Assembly: GCA_029168955.1 (NCBI GenBank)
Contig: JAPDOI010000064.1
Span: forward strand, 1,178,001 to 1,242,000
Direction of reading: 5' to 3'
Source of the DNA: Aplectana chamaeleonis
Lineage: Eukaryota; Nematoda; Chromadorea; Rhabditida; Cosmocercidae
Length of the DNA stretch: 64,000 bases
Shown: piece after piece, positions 13,101 through 28,100 of the stretch
Position numbering within the stretch: the first letter of the stretch is position 1
Layout: each line of letters opens with the position of its first letter
The notes under the pieces: generated by a model
What the model was told of the DNA's origin: nothing
The model's input: only the letters and a program-made list of their open reading frames with translations
The model's database searches: none
Position numbers and translations under genes: made by a program

Positions 13101-16100
13101 TTGAGTTGCTGGGTGTGAGCATCGCGAGCCCGTTCCTCCTTAGCCTCAAGTGATTTGTTCTCGTTGCGAAGTTTTTCGAGTTCCTGCTCCAATTTACGAA
13201 CAGTCTCCTTCAAAGATTGAATGTCTGCATCGGCCTTGTTCTTCTGGCTGAAAGCAGTATTTCATTGTTTTAATGATTGCACATCACAGCTTTGCAACAT
13301 TGTTCTCCGGCTAGGATTGCTCCTAGAGCCCATAGCGGGCCCTTGATGAACGACAAGCGTAGTCTTCCTAGTGCAGGCCGTAGTTGCAAACAATGGGCAT
13401 TTTCCTTAGGTTTTGCTTACATCTAACGAAACCATGTTTGGGCTCTGAATATGGGCCTACTCTCTTTTTCTGCAACTCCATCCCCGTATCAAACCAGTTA
13501 GGGAGTCAACCGTCAAAAGTCGTGGCACATCAGACTACACACATATCAAATAGACACATTGGAACTAATAGCCCGTAGTGAATCCTCTCCCACCTAAACC
13601 CTCTGTAACCCTTCAAGTTCATATTCATCGCATCTCAGGGCTGCACGTACTTCATGATCTCTTGCTTCTCCTTCTGAAGGCGTTGGTTGAGGTCGTTAAG
13701 TTTTTCGACCTCGTTGGTTCTTGATCGGACTTCGTTTTCCAGTTGTGTGATTTTGCCTTGGAGGTTCTTGATAGTGGTATCGAACTCATCGTTATGTCGT
13801 CTCAGAAGCATGACCTTTCAATGGATTAGTTGACACAACTGACTAATGGATAATACATACCTACATCTCGTGCTATCCTCACCTGTCTCTCATAGTCATC
13901 AATCGTCTGTTTGAGCTTTTCGATCTCATCGTTAAAGCGGCCCTCGTTCTTGCTCAAATCTTGAGCGTTCTTCCTCTCTGTTTCGTACTTGTGACGAATG
14001 TCAAAGATCTGACGCGATAACTCATCTTTCTGCTTCCTGCAAAGTATTTTTGGAGGTTTTAAGGATATATAACATCATATCCACTTACTGATAATCATCT
14101 CGCTGTCCTTTGAGTTCTTTTAGTTGTTGCTCAGCTAGATGAGCACTCTTGAGTGCATTTTCGAGATCATTAGACAGTTTGTCATGTTCTGTTGCCAAGA
14201 GATCATTACGAGCCCGTTGATCGTCGAGATCTCTCTGGATGTTGCGACGAATCTCCTCGATAAACTTGATTTGAGAGTCCTGAAAATGTGGATTATTAAC
14301 GAGAATCCACTAACGGGCTTGTTACCCTCATTGAATAGCTCAGCGTGGTAATATACATGGACTTCATCATCATTCCAAAGACATTGTTGCAAGAGAGGGC
14401 ATGCACCCACTTTCTCTTCAAGCCTTCGCTGTGTGTTGTTGTAGTCGGTCTCCATATCCCGGAATCTATCTTTGAGTGGAGCCATCTCTGACTTGAGTTT
14501 GTTGTTTTCACGGAGTAGGTTTTCAATGCGCCTATTGAGTTCATTGATCCTGAAAGCATTTCGCTTCATTATACTGACGCTGTTCTAGTTGTGAGTATGA
14601 CGAGCAAGGTTCAACCTGTTCTTGTGCTCCTCAACAATGCTAGTGTTCTGCTCATCCATCTCGTCGCGAATCTTCTGCACGTCATCTGTTGTGGATCGTT
14701 GATATGACCTAAATTGTTGCAACAATTACAAATGTTGTGATTATGCTGTATACAGGTGTAGTGGCATACGCTTGAAGTTTGGCTAGCTCTTCTTCGAGGA
14801 ATTTCCGCGCCTTATCCGCCGCCTGACGTTCGGATTCAGAAGCTCGAAGCTTGTCCTCAACGCGACGCAGATTTCTCTCCAGCTCATCTATATGTTTTTG
14901 CCTAAAAGCGTATTCATGAAGATAACCTGTAGTGCGGATCAAAATAAGTGAAATCACACTCACTGGTTAGTGATCTCTCTTTTAGAATCTGAGAGTTGCT
15001 TGTCAAGTCGTCGCCGGGTGTCGTCAACGCTTTCGAACTTGTTCATGAACTCTTTCACCTAAATGTTCATCAGCGGATTGGATTTCTTGTTTTTGTGGTT
15101 ACAGATTGTTAGGTCTCCATTAGTGGTTCAGCCGTGGTGGCTCATCTCAGAGTCACCTGCATCTATGTAGTCGGCGCCGATGGCCCCGATGCTTGACGTT
15201 CCTTGTCTTACGTTGGCGCAATCTTGGTGCACGTACGTTATAACACATGCGCACCGAGTTTGCGCCATCACACGAAAAGAAACGCAAATTACCAGTGCCA
15301 TTTGTTATTCGCAACATAGTTCTGTGAGTATTAAATTCTCATCCGCACCGTGCATGCTGCTCTATCAGAGATATGCTTAGAAGTATTTTTCAACCAAAAA
15401 TTGAAATTAAGAATAAAGTCTCCTAAAACGGAAAACGGGTAAGCCGATATTTAGTAGAGGGCGGGAAACGGAAAACCATGCGGAAAATTCAGACCTCTCA
15501 ACAGTTCGTTTTCCGACTCTCTGGTATTTTCCTCTTGAATGACGGATATTCAGTATGCTATACAAATCCCGTTTATCCTTGTTAACACCATATTTTACCT
15601 GATCTCATGTCTTGCCCCAAACTTTATCAAAAGCCTTTGGTTGATGTATATTTGAATTGCATACTTCTTCGGATTTTCTCAGTCCATTTGACAAATTTCT
15701 CTATCAAAATATCTCGCTTAGAGTCTGAGCAAGTTTGAAATTTCTCTTCAACTTTCGGTCTCATTGCGGTTCCATTAGATTCCGTTTTCTTGAGATCTCG
15801 ATGTTTTTTCTCGCTCAAGTTTTTTAGGTACAGCGAAATTGGAATGCTGAACTCAAATCCACTATAGCATACCTGACTTTCAGAGATCTTGAGTTTCCTC
15901 TCCAGCTGCTGGATTTCATTGTCTTTGTTGCGTAAAGCGCTTCTGACGGAACGAAGCGCTTCCGATGGCGGCAACGGCGATTTGCCTAAGAATATGGTGC
16001 ATGTGTTGTTGTGGTCTGTGAAACTCCGCTCACTCCCTCTTTGCCAATCGATATGATAGAGGCTTGTTTTGCTCATGTTCAGTGCAGAATTGCCCTTTTT

Positions 16101-19100
16101 TCGACTCTTGATTTCCATTCGCAAGAGTCGGAATCGGAAATGTGCATGAAAAAGGCTAACCCTTAGCGCTTTACCGGGATGTTGGTTAGACCTTGGTTCA
16201 AAGCACAAACCTGGAGACAAGGAGCGCGTCCGCTTTTGGTCTGTGAAGCGTTCAGCATCTTGACTGAGCTCATGCATTTTTCTGAGCGCATTCGTGCTGT
16301 CGTTCAGTTTCTCCTTGACGCGACGCAGTTCGGCCTCCAGGTCGGCGATTTTCCTCTGGCTTTCATCACCCTTTGATTCGAGCTCGATGTTGCGCTCAAT
16401 GGATTCCTCGTACCTTAACAGATACATGAAATACTAATTCAAACCGGTGTGGTTTTCATGGCTCGGAAAGTGATTGCGCTACTCATTTTGGCTACTTGAT
16501 ATCGGCTACGTTTTCGCAGTAACCCCTGTTTTCTGAAATTCGCGGATTTCCTGTTTCCTGATTTTATGCAGAAAAAAAAACTGGTTGATTTACGCCGTCC
16601 AAGTCCCATCAGTCCCGTAAGTGATGAATTATTCTACGGATGTTGTACGCAACAAAAAATCCTTAATCCAATGCTTAAATGAATGAATGTTGAAATCGGT
16701 GCTGAAGTTTATTTTGGTTCACTATCAAGATTCTTTTGTCCCCTACTGTCGTTTTCGATATATGTGCACGTCTGGAATGTAAGTCTCCTCGCTTATGGCA
16801 ATAATTGGCATAGCATTTCACTGCCAGTGTAGTAAAGAACGGATTCTCAGGAGTGTCCCATTACCACCCTTTTCCTTTCTCTGTGATGACAGTAAATCAT
16901 CGGGTTTCTGCCTTTCACATTTTCGAGAGTTTTTGCTTCCCTACTCCGGAAAGGAATTCGACTCAAATTTCCTCGGGTACAATCACAATAACTTCGATTT
17001 CGGAGATGATATTGCAGAGCAGCCCTTTTTCTGAACAAATGCGCTAATGCGAGGAACTGTAGGGTTCGAGGTTACCATACAACACAAGGTGTCGTCCCTG
17101 TACCGAGTGAGAAATCCTTGAAGGCAACGCAGTTTCCACACATTTCTTGTGATTACCTAAAGCACAGGCTCCGATTCAGCGGAAAATCTCGATATTGGAA
17201 TTCTGTCTGGACCCTGCCTTCCATAGTTTTGTTACCGACTTCATCCCATTCCTGGAAAGCTTTAACAAAAGTTGTGTGTGCGAAATGTCCGCTTCCAGCT
17301 TTATTATGTATAGGTTAGCTCCCTCATTTTGAGCCAGTCGAAGTAAGTTTTATCGTGCTTATCATTAGAAAATCTCCTAATCACTGTTATATTTTGCCAT
17401 GACCGACCACTCCGTTGCTAGCTACTCCCGGACTCATACGAGCAAGTTTGGCCTTATATATTTTCGACTTCAGGATAACGTTTTTTCGAAATGAAAATCA
17501 TATGGAAACAATTGACTTTCGGTAAACATTTTCCCTTAAGGCTGTAGGCTTAGAACTCGAAACGTCTGTGCTTAATCGTTTTTATTCCAAACATTTTATA
17601 CTCGAGAACTATTCTGCGGAGCTCAGCGATTGTGGGACACAGCTACATATCTCAAGTGGGAAAAAGTTAGCAAATGCCTTTATTCAAGTTCCAATGTTTG
17701 TAGTGTTCTCCTTGGGCAGAGTTTCATCGATGTTCTGGATTAAATTTCCTTTTATCATAGTCGTAATTTGGCTAGTCATAAAGTAGTAAATTTTTAGCAG
17801 CAATCGTTCTCAGAAAATGCCCGCCTCTTTGATTCCACTTACTTGAGCATGAGTTCTTTCTGCAGTTCAGCGTCGGCCTCACTTCCGCCAGTGCCGCGAA
17901 TGTTTTTCAATTCGTCGAGCAATGAACGATCAGCATCCGCATCTCCAGCTCTTGAAGCTCGATCGCGATATCGCTTTACGGCTTCGATAATGGTGCTGTC
18001 ATAGGTTGTTGTATGCCCTCCACCACTTATCAGGTCCGTAAGAAGTGTCGCAAGCGATGGACCGCTGATGCCGGCTTGCTGAAATTGTGATATTTAACTG
18101 GGGTTATTTTGTGTGCTTCACGCTGACGGGAAGATTTAGTCGGAAACACTCCTAAAATTTATTCAGAAGGCCATCTTATCATCCACCAAAGGTCTGCAGA
18201 AGAAAAATGAGTTACTCCGCACTCTCCTCTGTTATAAATCTTCTGACAGAATTTTTTTCATTCACTACGTGACAACCAAACGGCAAGGTAACAAGTCAAA
18301 AATGCATAGTTGTTAGCGGCAATATTCCTTTTTTTGTGTACCTGAACCAATGTGCGTCGAAGTTTTGGACAAGTTCACTTGAAGTGTTTTGTATTGAATC
18401 TAATCCATTTTTTTTCGAATGTTTCTGTCAGTACCCCTCGCGGTTTTCTTAGTATCATGTCACTCTGTACATTGACATGGAGATATTTGGATTTGGCACA
18501 GAGAATTCCTCAAATTCGAGGTTCTCAGTGGTATCAGACAAGAACATCATTGTGAATAGTCAAGATTGAGATGGAGAATGTCTAACTGAAGGGAAATCAT
18601 CAAGTAGGCCATGGAGTAATCGTTTAGAAGCATCTAATATTGGGTCGTCGCCAAGTTTTCGATTGAAGGTCCACTCAAGTTCCATCGCTGGACGGCTTTT
18701 CACGTACCCGGTGCCCCTTCTGAAAATTGCACAGAAATTCTCTAAGCATGTTTTTTTCGTTGAAAGGCTATTCCATACAAACGGTATGCCATTTTCAGCT
18801 CCAATTTCCTCGATTCTGTTAAGAAGTAATAAAGGAGTGTTTGCTTACCTGGGACCTACGTTGTACTTCGCGTCTGGGAGGACCTTATGTGTCTCATGTA
18901 CAATTCGCTCTCACTATTGTATTGTACGATTCCGCGCCCTTTTTAAATTTTCGCCCGCCCGTGGTTTCAACTGCTTGCCAAAAATCTGGGAAACCTCTCT
19001 ACCAGCGAGGATTAGTTGCTGAATAGATACGGCAACGGTATATCCTCTGCCAGTCGAAGAAAGTCGTTCATACTATCCTGTAGAAAATAAGCCGGGTGGA

Positions 19101-22100
19101 GCGACGCGGGCGACCCGCCGCGGGCTTGAAGCACGTGAGTTTCCCTGATGTCGACACGTGAGTTTCCCTGATGTGTTTTATTGTTAGGAATTCTTCGTCC
19201 GAGAGGCTATTAAGTATCAGAAGAAAAACTTGAAAGTCGTCTGCGAGACTAATAGACAAATAATCTTGTGATCTGCTTCAATCGCATGGTGCGGTCGTCC
19301 ACCCGGCCTACTTTTCGAAAGATAGGTTGTATACAGGGTCATCCGGTTCTTCGCTTGGAGCGTCGATATGTTGCAGGGCGATCATTGTCATAAGGTTTTA
19401 ACTGAGTCCATTTTTTGGATATGTCAAACTCTAAAGGGGAACTGGCGGTTGACAGTACCGTGGTTCGCTGAGCCGAACTCCGGTCCGCAGTTGCCGACTG
19501 CGGCTATTGCATCGCGCAGCACAATGGTGATGCAACAGCCTTAGTACGCAAATGCGGACCGGAATTCGGCTCCGAGAACGACATTACATTCAGCACACCT
19601 TATTTACCACGTACATACAGGCTATAAAACGGCGAGATTCACAAGGTTCCTACGCGTGCTGGTGCGGAGCAGAGGTTAGAGACAGTGAGAGAACGCAGGG
19701 CAGATGGAAGCCCAGACGTTGTTCGCGCCGCTCGCGCCTTGAATGATGTGAATTTCGACGTTTTATAGAGGGTAACTCCGGCTAAGTCTTGCTAGCCTAA
19801 CCGTGGTTTTATACACGCCTCAAAGAAGGAAAAAGTTTGGGTGCGAAAAAAAAAGAAAATGTTTTGCAGTCTTGGGTGGCCGATGTTAGCAATGGATACT
19901 GAAATGTATGTGTAAATCTGTAAGATTGCTCAGTATAATTCGACCGTAAACTATGAAATAGTAATGTTATTTTAGAGAACTGTGTTCTCTTTACATTTTG
20001 ATAGTAGAGCAAAACTTCTTACATCCGCAGCTCCTCCAACTCCTCCACCGATGGTCACGTTGCGAGTGATGTTGGATACGCTTCTGAGTAGTCGAGTGTA
20101 TTCGTTACGTTGCGCGTCGAGGTCATGTTCGGTCTGATCCTTCAGCTCAGCGAATTGTTTGCGAACTCGCTGCAGTTCTGTCCACATGTCCATCATTTTT
20201 TTCTGTTCGTCGCTGAGGTACTGAGCGAGGTTCTAAGGAATATTCAACGATTATTGGGCGCCGAGTTTCCCCGATGCGACTCACATAAAATTGCAAAACA
20301 TACTCGTTCCCTGTTCACGAATGTTCTTTCTTTGTCGTGATACTCGCGGTCGTAGCGATCGAATTCGCGGCGAAGTCTCTCGTTCTCATCCTCGAGGCGC
20401 TCTTTAGCGACTCGCTCGTTTTCCCACTGCATACGATACTCATCAGCGCTGAAATGTGCTGCTTTTACTCATTCAGAGAAATGGTGTATATGGCCTATTA
20501 GCTTTGTTCCGCGCGCATTATCTACCCCTATCTTGGGTCTAAATTGGATATGAAGATTGCAATTTGAACGAAGCAAACCACATTGTCTCACATGCGAATC
20601 GATTGTGGGGATTGATTCGTTTCCCGCTATTAAGATATTTCAGTGTGTGGCAAGTAGGGTTATTGCTCCAACAAGAAAATGATAATCGTACAAAGTAGCT
20701 ATTTGAAATGAAATGTTCGTCTCTAGAACTAGTTTTTTTTGTAGAGTTTGAATTTCGCCTCCAAAGGTGCGGAACTTTTCTTTCTCTGGATGGAGTTTTG
20801 AGCGTTTCATAGTAGGTCTCAAGCGAAATAATATCTAGGGACAATACTAAACGGAGGGGGGGGGCACACAAGTTCAAGTCAGAAATGAAATGAACCACCT
20901 CATAGAAATGAATGAAAAACCTGATAAAAGATGCTTGATTCTGCTATCAATCATTGTTGTTGATGAAATTCTATCGAAATACTTCGATTGATAGCTTTAT
21001 AGATCGGTGGTTCATTTCATTTTTGACTTTAACTTGAGTGCCCCCCCCCGTTTAGGATAGTGCCAATATCTATACGTGTATTGGCAGTCCCTAATTAATA
21101 TGGTTCATAGGACTATTTTCGCCAAAACTTTACAATTAGATGGGTCTTCTTCGGACTCTCTAAGGTCGACTTTTTTCCTAAAGTTGTCTAGGGGGCTATT
21201 TGGAAAGCTGAGCACGAATATGAAGTGCGTTTTCATTTTTTTGAAAGGCTAGTGTAAGCTACGGTAGGAGCATGGTGCCTTGTTGACCTGAAAAACGTCA
21301 CCTCCGTTCAGAGTAACGTTTCGCATCAATGAATGGAAGATTCCGATTCTAATATACGTAAAAAAGTGGTCATAGAAACGTGTATCAGATCCCAACTCTA
21401 AGAGTGAATTTGAGTCCAAAAACTTGGAGAATGTGGGGGCCAGCTACAAGGCTGTTACGGTGGCTAGATCGCAGCTAACTCAATCCTTCGCGTCCCAAAC
21501 GGTTCCCATAGTGTTCACTGTCAACCTCCGTATAGGGAGTTTAGTTTAGGCTCAGGCTGACTGTAAAAGGGTTCTATTATCAGACGCCCATCTTTCTGGG
21601 ACAAGGCGCTGAGCCTTAAGTAGCAGTAAAGTGTGAGTATGTCCGTTAAGAGCTCTAAATATAGCCATATGCTGACCGTCGGCGTTCCTCATCGAGTCGG
21701 GCAATCATTTCGTAGTTGGCATTTGGATCACCGGCCACAATTATGTTGGTGCCGGCCGCAGCGCCACCGCCTCGAGTACGAGCCGGACTCCACATCTCGA
21801 CATCACGGCTAAAATAGCGCATTGTTTTTGTGTATACAGCTGGCATGTTCATACATATGAGCCACAACAGATCAAGAGTTGAACAAATTTTTGGTTTCAC
21901 TCACAAGCTATTACTGGTATCCTGGAAAATGTTGGAGTCAAGAATAGTAAAGCCGCCGTCGTCAGCCTGTCGTCGCCGTGCACTCACCATCTTACCTTCC
22001 AGTTCCGCAATATGCTTCCGGTATTCATGCACCTAGAATGATTCTTTGTTCTTTTGAAGAACTTCCACCATCAGAGAATAGAATAGTACAGGGTACACAG

Positions 22101-25100
22101 TAATCATGTGCATGGTTTGCGCATACGGGGCGCAGCTATGTATATATAAATATAATTGTTGAATTGTTCGACTTGCCCAATCAATAATCCACAATGCTAA
22201 TGAAAGCTTTGAGGGGGAGCTTTGATTCAACGGAGTCGGCTGGTAGAGAAGATTATTATTGATCCCAAAAAAATGATATTATAACTCATCCATCGGTCGC
22301 TAGCGATTACGTGTCACCTACGGAATAAAAAAGGAATCTGTTTAACATAGACAACAAGGATAGCTAGTTCGAGAATCAAACCCCCTTTCAGTCGTCATCA
22401 TACCCTACCTCTAGCGAACCGAGGGGGGAAAGACTTGGAAGATGAAAAAAAGTTGTAGCGGCTTTTCCCCTGAGATATGCTCAGCTATATGGGTTTTCTT
22501 TATAAAATGTCTTCGCTCGCGAGCACATCTCGTACAATCGCTTAGCTTTCAATCAACAGCAGTGAAACTTCGGGGAGGAGAAGGGGGCATTTAGTTGTTT
22601 CGGTGATGGATTTAGAAGAACTTTCTGATCTGTATCTATTTCCTTCCATGACCGTCTCAACAGTTTTTCGTCAGGCGTTTCAAAACCGTGGCCAGTCATC
22701 AATTCTGCAAAAAAAAACGCTATTTTCAGTGAAACTTCCACTCCGTACACGGGGGCACAATTGGTTGCGTGGAAGTTCTAGAAGTGTTTTCCACTCGATT
22801 TCATATGTTCAAGCGAATAATTGATGCGCATCCTGTTAAAGTGTGTCCAGTACGTACCTTGTTCTGTAGCGCAGCCATCATCTCGCTGTATTCTTTCTGC
22901 TGCTCGACATTGTTGTCGATGCGTTGGCGGAATTTGTTGAGGTCATCCTGGGTGCGATCGAGGCGTGTCACGGCGGCTCCACGCTCGAAGTCTAGCAGGT
23001 CATCTTCGAACGACGATGTGTTGTGGTAGTTGTTCTCGCCCGAAGTGTCCCTGGAGTAGTCATCCCTTCAAAAAGTGTGCATATTATCGTGCTCTTAACA
23101 GCAATGATGGCGCTCAATAGCTCAAATTCACGGTGAATTGTTGAGCTGAATGAGCGCCGTCGTGCTGCGGTTTGCATGCATGCCACTAGCCACACCATCA
23201 GCAGCAGCTCTTCCCAAGCGAATACTTTCCCAGTCCCGAACTGGCGCTTCAGCCTCTTCTACTGACTCGTAAATGAGTTGTTTATGTATGGTAGGTAATG
23301 AGGTGCAGCTCCAAAGTGCTGAATGCTCGCGAGGTCTGAGCAAGAAAAAGGAGAAAATGTAGGAAGGCAAGTATGGGAGAAACAGCCTAGAGCTCAACAC
23401 ATCTTTCTTTGATGTTGACTTATTTTACAGACGCAAGACAGACTTCGAAAGAATGCGGCACAGAAAAATATTATCCTGTTTTCAATCTCCAGTCCTCCAT
23501 TTCAGCAAGGGGTGCGTCGATTTTCTATTCCCCTGTTCACTGTCATTTATTTTCTTCTGAAACAGTGGTGAAAACAGAAAAGAACTGAAGGCTGTTATTT
23601 GCTCTTGTAAAAGAAATTAGATTTTCTTCGAAGTTTTCACGGTAAATGCTTATAGTGGGTTTGACCAAAAAAAGCGAGAATCACCAAGCCTTGTCTTTGG
23701 CATGATCGTGGCTCAAAAATTTTGGCCTAGCCAAGGGAAATTAAGTTTCAGTGGAGAGTTGGGATTCTGGAAGCGTCGAAAATGAAGATAAAAGCGAAAG
23801 AGTGTTCGAAGGTTTTATGGGAAATTGAATATGAGAACGATTTTTCAGCAGGCATTTCAGCGTCATCTTTTTTTTTGTTACATCTGAGCTTAAAATGAAA
23901 GAAATCATGAGAGAAAAAGGAAATAACCCTTTTAAGGAAATCTTTCATCCTTGATCCTGGTAACACACGTTTTGGTCTCGGCGTCAGAGGCGAGTACCCA
24001 AGACTATTACGGATATAGGGGAGCGTTTGCTGTGGGCGACTTCTGCTAGGGTGCGCCCCAATAAGATCTCGTTGCTCTCATCGCCGCTTTCTACGTCCGC
24101 AGACAACCATGGGAATTCTATTCCGAAATACAAATAATTTAATGTAACCATCGAGGAACGCAAGGCGTTGCGAAAAGCATTCAGGGATAGGCTTATTCTG
24201 TGATGATCACAGAGTGGGGACAATGCATATGGCTGCGGAAGGGGTCCGCAGTCCACCACGCAAAATACTTGGTATTAAGCAGAACATTTGTAATATTTTA
24301 TTAACTAAATCACTAACTATCGCTATTTTTGTTATACTTTTCTATGTCACACTCACAAACCACCTGTGGACCGCGCAAGTCTCCAAGCTGGTAGAAGGGG
24401 CCGCACGAATTCCCAAACTGAAGGAAAGGGGGTCGCAGAAATTTTCGAGCTGGAGGGAGCGGGGCCGCTCTAATTTTCAAACTAAATAGTGGGGGTAGCA
24501 CCTCTCGCAAACCGATCATAGCGCCATTCCTTACCCTGGATGCATCGTCTGAATGATTTCCCTTTGCCCTTATGAAGGGTGGATGCCACAGTTCTATGCT
24601 ATAGTGAACATTTATAGCTCACTTCCCCAAAATCACATTATTCTCGTTTTTTTTTTCGGAAGTATTGGTCACGCTAACTTCGATCCTGTATTTTTGGGAG
24701 TGAACAGCGCAATTCTGGTGTGCAAGTTGAAGGAACGTTCGGTCCTAGCCCCGTTGAGTTATTTGAATTCCACGAAATGAGATGTTGCGCAATTGCTTTC
24801 AAAGTCCAAAAACAATAGCATCGTTCTTTGAGTGTGCTTGTTCTGTGGTCCTCTCATAACATCTGTAATTGACTGCTGTGTCTTTTTAAGCATGGGGTCT
24901 CAAGTGTTTCACGGATCGGTTCTCTCCCTTGCCCAAAAAAAGTGGTCCAGTTATCTCACTCAATCACTCAATAGGTTCCTAGTTTTTTCACAAATTTGCG
25001 GACTAAACAGCAAAACCGAACACATCACAACGAAAATAGCGATTTCGACGTGAAACAGAAATGCTGAGACGACACAGTTCTACCACGCATTGTTAGCCAC

Positions 25101-28100
25101 ACACGCAGGCTTATTTCTGCTGCACTTCAAAACCATAGTTTTTTTCTACAAAAAAAAAGAAAATAATGTATGATTGCGTCGGAAATTTTAGTCTAGTGAA
25201 TGGATATAGCCGCTTCGGTAAATCGTCGTTCGCGATTTAAACCCCGCTGTTAGGTGGTGTCGCGAACGCCGCACGAGTCGTCGCAATTGATCGCGCCTCG
25301 TACGTTCCCTTGAGTAGAACTGGCGAAAGGACTATATGTATAGGTGATAAAAACGACAATTTTCTATACGGTTGTAGGTCACATTTTGCTTGTCATAAAT
25401 TATGTCGACTTCAAACCTAAGGAATCCTACTTCAACTCATATTACTTTATTTTCATAATTTACTCTGGAATGAGTAATGTCAACTGTTTGGTACTTACGA
25501 TACGAAAACGATTCCATTATGCCAGCGAAAAAGCAAAAGAAAAGAAAAAGAAGTTGATAACCGGGGAATCTCCGAAAAAAGTTGGACGGTGTGCATTTTC
25601 TTCTCGCTGACTTTTTGTTAAGGTGTCAGTCAAGGAGCCTCAGTGTCCTTTAGATAAGAGGTCATATAGTACGAGGAATGAAGGATTTCTGATCACAGAT
25701 ACAGTTCTGCAAGCTGGGTTCTCAACGAAAGAAATCTTTTGCAGGTGATACATTTTTCTGTGATCTGGCTTCTCATTGGGAAAACAAAGTGTGATGGTAA
25801 AAGTTTTCTGACGGAAAGGTTGGCTGGGAGTAGCGGAGTGTTATAGTGAAAATTGACAAAGTTGTTTGGTCAATCTAGATATCCCATAGGAATCAAAATG
25901 AAAGTAATAATGATATTTTTCACATGACTATTCGACCTGAGCATTTCCCTTTGAGTTCCTGTTTGGCAGAGTCTGTGTGCTGCGATGGAGCGCGGCGTCT
26001 TTGTTACGTGTTATCATGGTTCGATGATCGTTGGAAGTTGCTTTTTGTGTTCAACACAACAGTGTCGAAGTCAAAAGCAGTTGTGAAACGAAATTGCCGA
26101 CTTTCGTCCGGCAACAACAAAATTTCATATCAGCGGCTGTGTACATATGTGTTTTCTCGACCTTTGGCACTCGAGATTCTGTTCTCGTGTCCCTCTCTGT
26201 TTTCATCATTCAAGAAAATATTGCCCTTCACGGCAGCAGCAAGGAGCAGGAGCAGCATCGATTTCTGCCTTCTGCAGAGGAGGAGACTGAGGATCGCTAG
26301 AAATGGAGGCGAAATGGTCAAAGCTGGCGGACCCATGCAGCTGTGTGATTAATTAATCGAAGTGTATCGAACTGAGAATCAGAGAAGGGCAGGGAAAGCA
26401 TTGAAGAAATGATGGCACCAATCCCAGAATAAAAAACATTGAACTAAAACATTCTTTGAAGAAAAAACGGGTTCTTATAGGGTTAAATCGAAAAATCATG
26501 AGCGACCGCCTTCGTGTTCTTGTCGCTTCTCGGCTTATCCTGGTAAAGCATTGCGGGCGTGATCACCATGCCACGTTCTCAACACCCACCCTCGATCTTC
26601 CAAAGACAGCGAAAAAGGCGTTCTTTCGCGATTTTTCGTCCTTTTCCTCATTCCTAGGTCAATTTTCGGTTTTCAGGGATGAACTGGATATTTCTAGAAT
26701 AGCCTTCTTAAAATCTACAAGATGGTATTCAAATTTTGTTGATAGCTCTAGCCATACGTTAACTATAGATGTGCCGTACTTTTCGTAACACGTTTTGACA
26801 CGTCAGAAGGTGAGAGTCGGCTGAGCATTTTTAGGAGTCGAAACATGTACAGGAGAGAACAACATAACTATAGTTAACGTATAGTTGAAGCTATCAACAC
26901 AGTTTCAATGCCATCTTGTAGACCTTGATAAGGCGATTCTAGCTATCTTTTTTTATCCCCGAAAATCCAAATTTGACGAAGTTATGCGGAGAGGGCAAAC
27001 AAGTCTCGAAGCTGGAGGATGGGCATTGTAGCAATGCTCAGGGCTAGGTTAAGATGGAAATGGATTATAAAGAGGTGGATTCTTGGTCTCGTTGTCCATC
27101 ATGACTACGGCTCTGAAAGAAGCGTTTATCAGACTATAAATTTTTTGGGAAGAGCTAGTTTCTAAAGCCGAGGACCTCCTGTAGAGTGAAATCACAATTT
27201 TCGGTTAATACAATTTTAGATTGAATAAAAAATGACAGTGTCTTGGGAAATCCTTCCAACATGGGCCAAACGTGAATATGAAATTAGTTGGTTAAAGGCA
27301 GTGTTCACGATTAATTTCGTCCCCGAGTTTTTCCCATAAAACAATGCGTTGACCTCCAGGTGTTACCAAAATTACGAAGAAACGGCGAGAAACGCATTGA
27401 ATTGTCGTATTTCAGTGACATTATTCTATAACATGGACTAGTTGTTCGGTTGGATGAACATGTTCACAGTGGTTGTCACCGGTGGAAAATTGGGTCAATC
27501 GAAAACAGAAGAATATTTCATACAAATCAGGATTAGTTATGGTTTTAATAAAAGAACGGAGCAATAGAGAGTAGAGAACTTCAAAAGACGGGTCCACAAA
27601 GGATTTCATTGTCACAACAAACACTTCCCGTGATACTTAAGAGGCGGAGTGATACTTAAGGATTTCGTGTGATTCTGGTGCGGTTTTCCCAATTTCTATG
27701 TCATTTTAGTTCTGCCTGGGGGCCACTTAATCAATATAGCGAATAATCTCAAAATTGAAGATTATCGTGAACACCGCCTTTAAAGGCACAGTACACCCAG
27801 AAATTTATTTTTCAGTTCTCATGCTTGTATTCGAGACGGTCACACGCTGATCACAGTGTTATCTTTGACATCGTTCAAGACCCCTTACGAAAGGAGTTAT
27901 GGCTCCTCAAAATAGCCTGTTATTTGAGGGCGAAAAATTGATGGACGAGTTGTCCTAGGAGTGTATTTCCTTTAATTCGCAATCGTTGCACGAGAGCGAG
28001 CCAGGATTATGAGAAGGACCGTTAATGGACTCAAGAACGTAGATTCGGTTGAAATTTATCCATCTATCCAGCCGATATCGAGGTCGAAAAACAGGAAGGG

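Noticed and set aside
25344..25610. Plus-strand frame containing DFKPKESY, reminiscent of the kinase ATP-lobe motif FKPKxEEP
   Set aside because: Only four or five residues match, the residues around it do not, there is no Gly-rich loop nearby, and it is 16 kb from the next kinase exon.
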